Below, piece after piece: positions 62,246-64,000 of a stretch of 64,000 nt of DNA. The notes under the pieces were generated by a model. That model worked only from the letters and a program-made list of their open reading frames with translations, made no database searches and had not been told where the DNA came from. The translations under genes were made by a program, and so were the position numbers. The number at the start of each line of letters is the position of its first letter. Positions within the stretch are counted from its first letter, which is position 1. The stretch lies in the NCBI GenBank assembly GCA_964242625.1, contig CAXTAO010000006.1:1-64000 (forward strand), read 5' to 3'. This DNA is from JASLDZ01 sp964242625 (GTDB taxonomy: Bacteria; Pseudomonadota; Alphaproteobacteria; Caulobacterales; Caulobacteraceae).

Positions 62246-62917
62246 TCAGCGGTCGGCTGCGTCGATCACGGTCCCGCCGCGCGCGCGCAGCGCGGTCGAC
62301 GAGGCGGGATTGAGCGGCGCGCGCAGGTAGACCCAGGCGGGCGGCGCCATGTCGGCGAGCTCCGGCGCCTCGCGCGAAGGTCGGCGCGCGCCCGCGAAGC
62401 GGCGGGCCATGGGCGCGGTGCGGCTCAGCAGGAGCGCGCCCGGCCGCGCCACCACCGCCACGGGCACCCGCCGCATGATCTGCCTCCACCCCCGCCAGCG
62501 GTGGAAGCTCTGGAGGTTGTCGGCCCCCATGATCCACACGAACCTCACCGCGGGGAAGCGCGCCTGGAGGGCCAGCACGGTGTCCAGCGTGTGGGGCGAG
62601 CCTAGCCGCGTCTCCAGGTCGGCGACCTCCATGGCGGGGCCGCGCGCCAGCCCTCGCGCCGAGGCGAGCCGGGCGGCCAGGGGCGCGGTCTCGCGCGCAT
62701 CCTTGAGCGGGTTCTGCGGCGACACGAGCCAGATCACCCGGTCGAGCGCCAGGCGCACGCGCGCGGTCTCGGCCACGTGGGCGTGACCGTCGTGGGCGGG
62801 GTTGAAGGAGCCGCCGAACAGGCCGACGCGCAGGCCGGGCGTCAGCGTCACGCCCAGCCGCAGGGCGGCGGGGCGGCCGGCGGCGGGGCGCGCCCGGGCG
62901 GGTCCGGCGATCCACAC
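62246..62917 (-). CDS. nadD: Nicotinate-nucleotide adenylyltransferase
   Basis: A 223-residue enzyme of NAD synthesis. It has the nucleotidyltransferase motif GLFGGSFNPAHDGHAHVAE, WIMGADNLQSFHRWRGWRQI and the ISSTxxR-like NPASSTALRARG near the C-terminus. Start is GTG at 62917, giving a leader of about 28 residues before the catalytic domain; a later start is possible. It sits between obgE and rsfS. Confidence 0.95.
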   Translation of the reverse strand: MWIAGPARARPAAGRPAALRLGVTLTPGLRVGLFGGSFNPAHDGHAHVAETARVRLALDRVIWLVSPQNPLKDARETAPLAARLASARGLARGPAMEVADLETRLGSPHTLDTVLALQARFPAVRFVWIMGADNLQSFHRWRGWRQIMRRVPVAVVARPGALLLSRTAPMARRFAGARRPSREAPELADMAPPAWVYLRAPLNPASSTALRARGGTVIDAADR

Positions 62918-62933
62918 GCGCGTGCGCCCGTCC

Positions 62934-63980
62934 TTACGGCGCCCAGCCCGCGGTCGCGGCGCCCGGATCGTCCCCAGCCGCCTCGGCCCGGGCCTCGCGC
63001 ACCCGGCTCAGCGCCTCGCGCAGGAGCTCGCGCACGCCCTCGCCCGACACGCCGGAAACGAGCGCCACGGGGCGCCCCACAGCCTCCGCCAGGGCCGCCC
63101 GACGCTCGGCGCGCAGCTCGGGCGAGAGCGCGTCCGCCTTGCTGAGCGCCACGAGCTCGGGCTTGTCCTCCAGCCCCTCGCCGTAGGCCTGGAGCTCGCC
63201 GCGTACGGTGCGATAGGCCGCGGCGACGTCGTCCTGCGTCCCATCCACGAGGTGGATCAAGACGGCGCAGCGCTCGACGTGGCCCAGGAAGCGCACGCCC
63301 AGCCCCAAGCCCTCGCTCGCGCCCTCGATCAGCCCGGGAATGTCGGCCAGAACGAAGCGCTCTTCGGCCGACAGATCCACGACGCCGAGGTTGGGGGTCA
63401 GCGTGGTGAAGGGATAGTCCGCCACCTTGGGCCGCGCGGCCGAGACCGCCGCCAGGAAGGTCGACTTGCCGGCGTTGGGCAGGCCGACCAGCCCCGCGTC
63501 GGCGATCAGCTTCAGCCGCAGCCAGATCCACTTCTCCTGGCCGTCCTGACCCGGCAAAGCGAAGCGCGGGGCCTGGTTCACCGGGCCCTTGAAGTGGAGG
63601 TTGCCCCAGCCGCCGTTGCCGCCCTTGGCCAGGCGCACGCGGTCGCCCACGTGCTGAAGGTCGGCGATCAGCGTCTCGCGGTCCTCCTCCAAGACCTCCG
63701 TGCCGACGGGCACCTTGAGCAGGACGTCCTCGGCGGCGGCGCCGTGCATCTGGCGACCCATGCCGTGGTGGCCGGTCTGCGCCTTGAAGTGCTGCTGGTA
63801 GCGGTAGTCGATCAGCGTGTTCAGCCCCTCGACCGCCTCCACCCACACGTCGCCGCCGCGGCCGCCGTCGCCGCCGTCCGGCCCGCCGTACTCGATGAAC
63901 TTCTCGCGCCGGAACGAGACGGAGCCGCCGCCGCCGTTGCCGGAGCGGATGAACACCTTCACCTGATCGAGGAACTTCAT
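62934..63980 (-). CDS. obgE: GTPase ObgE/CgtA
   Basis: A 348-residue essential GTPase for 50S maturation and cell-cycle control (CgtA in Caulobacter). The glycine-rich Obg fold (FLDQVKVFIRSGNGGGGSVS, then GGPDGGDGGRGGDVW) covers residues 1-158. The G domain has GLPNAGKSTFLAAV, switch DYPFTTLTPNLGVV and DIPGLIEGASEGLGLG. The C-terminus is short. The ATG at 63980 is 20 bases from the right edge. Confidence 0.98.
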   Translation of the reverse strand: MKFLDQVKVFIRSGNGGGGSVSFRREKFIEYGGPDGGDGGRGGDVWVEAVEGLNTLIDYRYQQHFKAQTGHHGMGRQMHGAAAEDVLLKVPVGTEVLEEDRETLIADLQHVGDRVRLAKGGNGGWGNLHFKGPVNQAPRFALPGQDGQEKWIWLRLKLIADAGLVGLPNAGKSTFLAAVSAARPKVADYPFTTLTPNLGVVDLSAEERFVLADIPGLIEGASEGLGLGVRFLGHVERCAVLIHLVDGTQDDVAAAYRTVRGELQAYGEGLEDKPELVALSKADALSPELRAERRAALAEAVGRPVALVSGVSGEGVRELLREALSRVREARAEAAGDDPGAATAGWAP

Positions 63981-64000
63981 GTCGCGCCCGTCATGGCCGC

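Overview
The window is a dense, very GC-rich stretch of chromosome from an alphaproteobacterium, most probably of the order Caulobacterales. Pointers to this are a chemotaxis operon in the Caulobacter order (MCP, STAS protein, CheY, CheA, CheW, CheR, CheB, CheY, CheD, small CheU-like protein, receiver protein), the gene strings sucCDA-odhB-lpd, xerC-DUF484, priA, atpHAGDC and obgE-nadD-rsfS-rlmH, an EipA/DUF1134 protein, and several promoters that fit the Caulobacter housekeeping consensus (TTGNNN, a spacer of about 15, then GCTAGA-like). Nothing looks like a prophage, insertion sequence or CRISPR array. The family assignments are from reading the proteins; no database was searched.

Layout: a tRNA-Cys cut by the left edge; a PIMT-like protein with a degenerate SAM motif; crtZ-crtW (astaxanthin-type carotenoid oxygenation); EipA; two glycosyltransferases; infC; a chemoreceptor on the other strand; rpmI-rplT; prs; a secreted protein; rplY; pth; a TPR protein; ychF; a dienelactone hydrolase; dapE. 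Between rplT and prs, and again between the TPR gene and ychF, lies a ~455-bp palindrome-rich repeat; the two copies are in opposite orientation. After dapE comes a minus-strand locus resembling a polymorphic toxin with a small partner gene and a frameshifted third ORF. Then follow truA-fmt, def, a membrane-bound LytTR regulator, and the TCA block sucC-sucD-sucA-odhB-lpd.

From 32.7 kb, xerC and DUF484 are followed by a complete 11-gene chemotaxis operon (34.7-43.8 kb), priA, an EAL phosphodiesterase and a TerC protein, then the F1 ATP synthase genes. The F1 operon is interrupted twice: a FitA/VapC-type toxin-antitoxin pair sits between atpG and atpD, and three small exported proteins sit between atpD and atpC, with a fourth of the same kind just after atpC. 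The last 8 kb is a minus-strand housekeeping run read from obgE down to rppH: nadD, rsfS, rlmH, an EnvC-like factor, the S41 protease ctpA, a divergent polysaccharide deacetylase, rppH and an alpha/beta hydrolase.

The best candidates for something undescribed are the inverted pair of palindromic elements, the toxin-like locus with its broken third gene, the exported-protein cluster around atpC, and a shared C-terminal LELF tail on CheD and its small neighbour.
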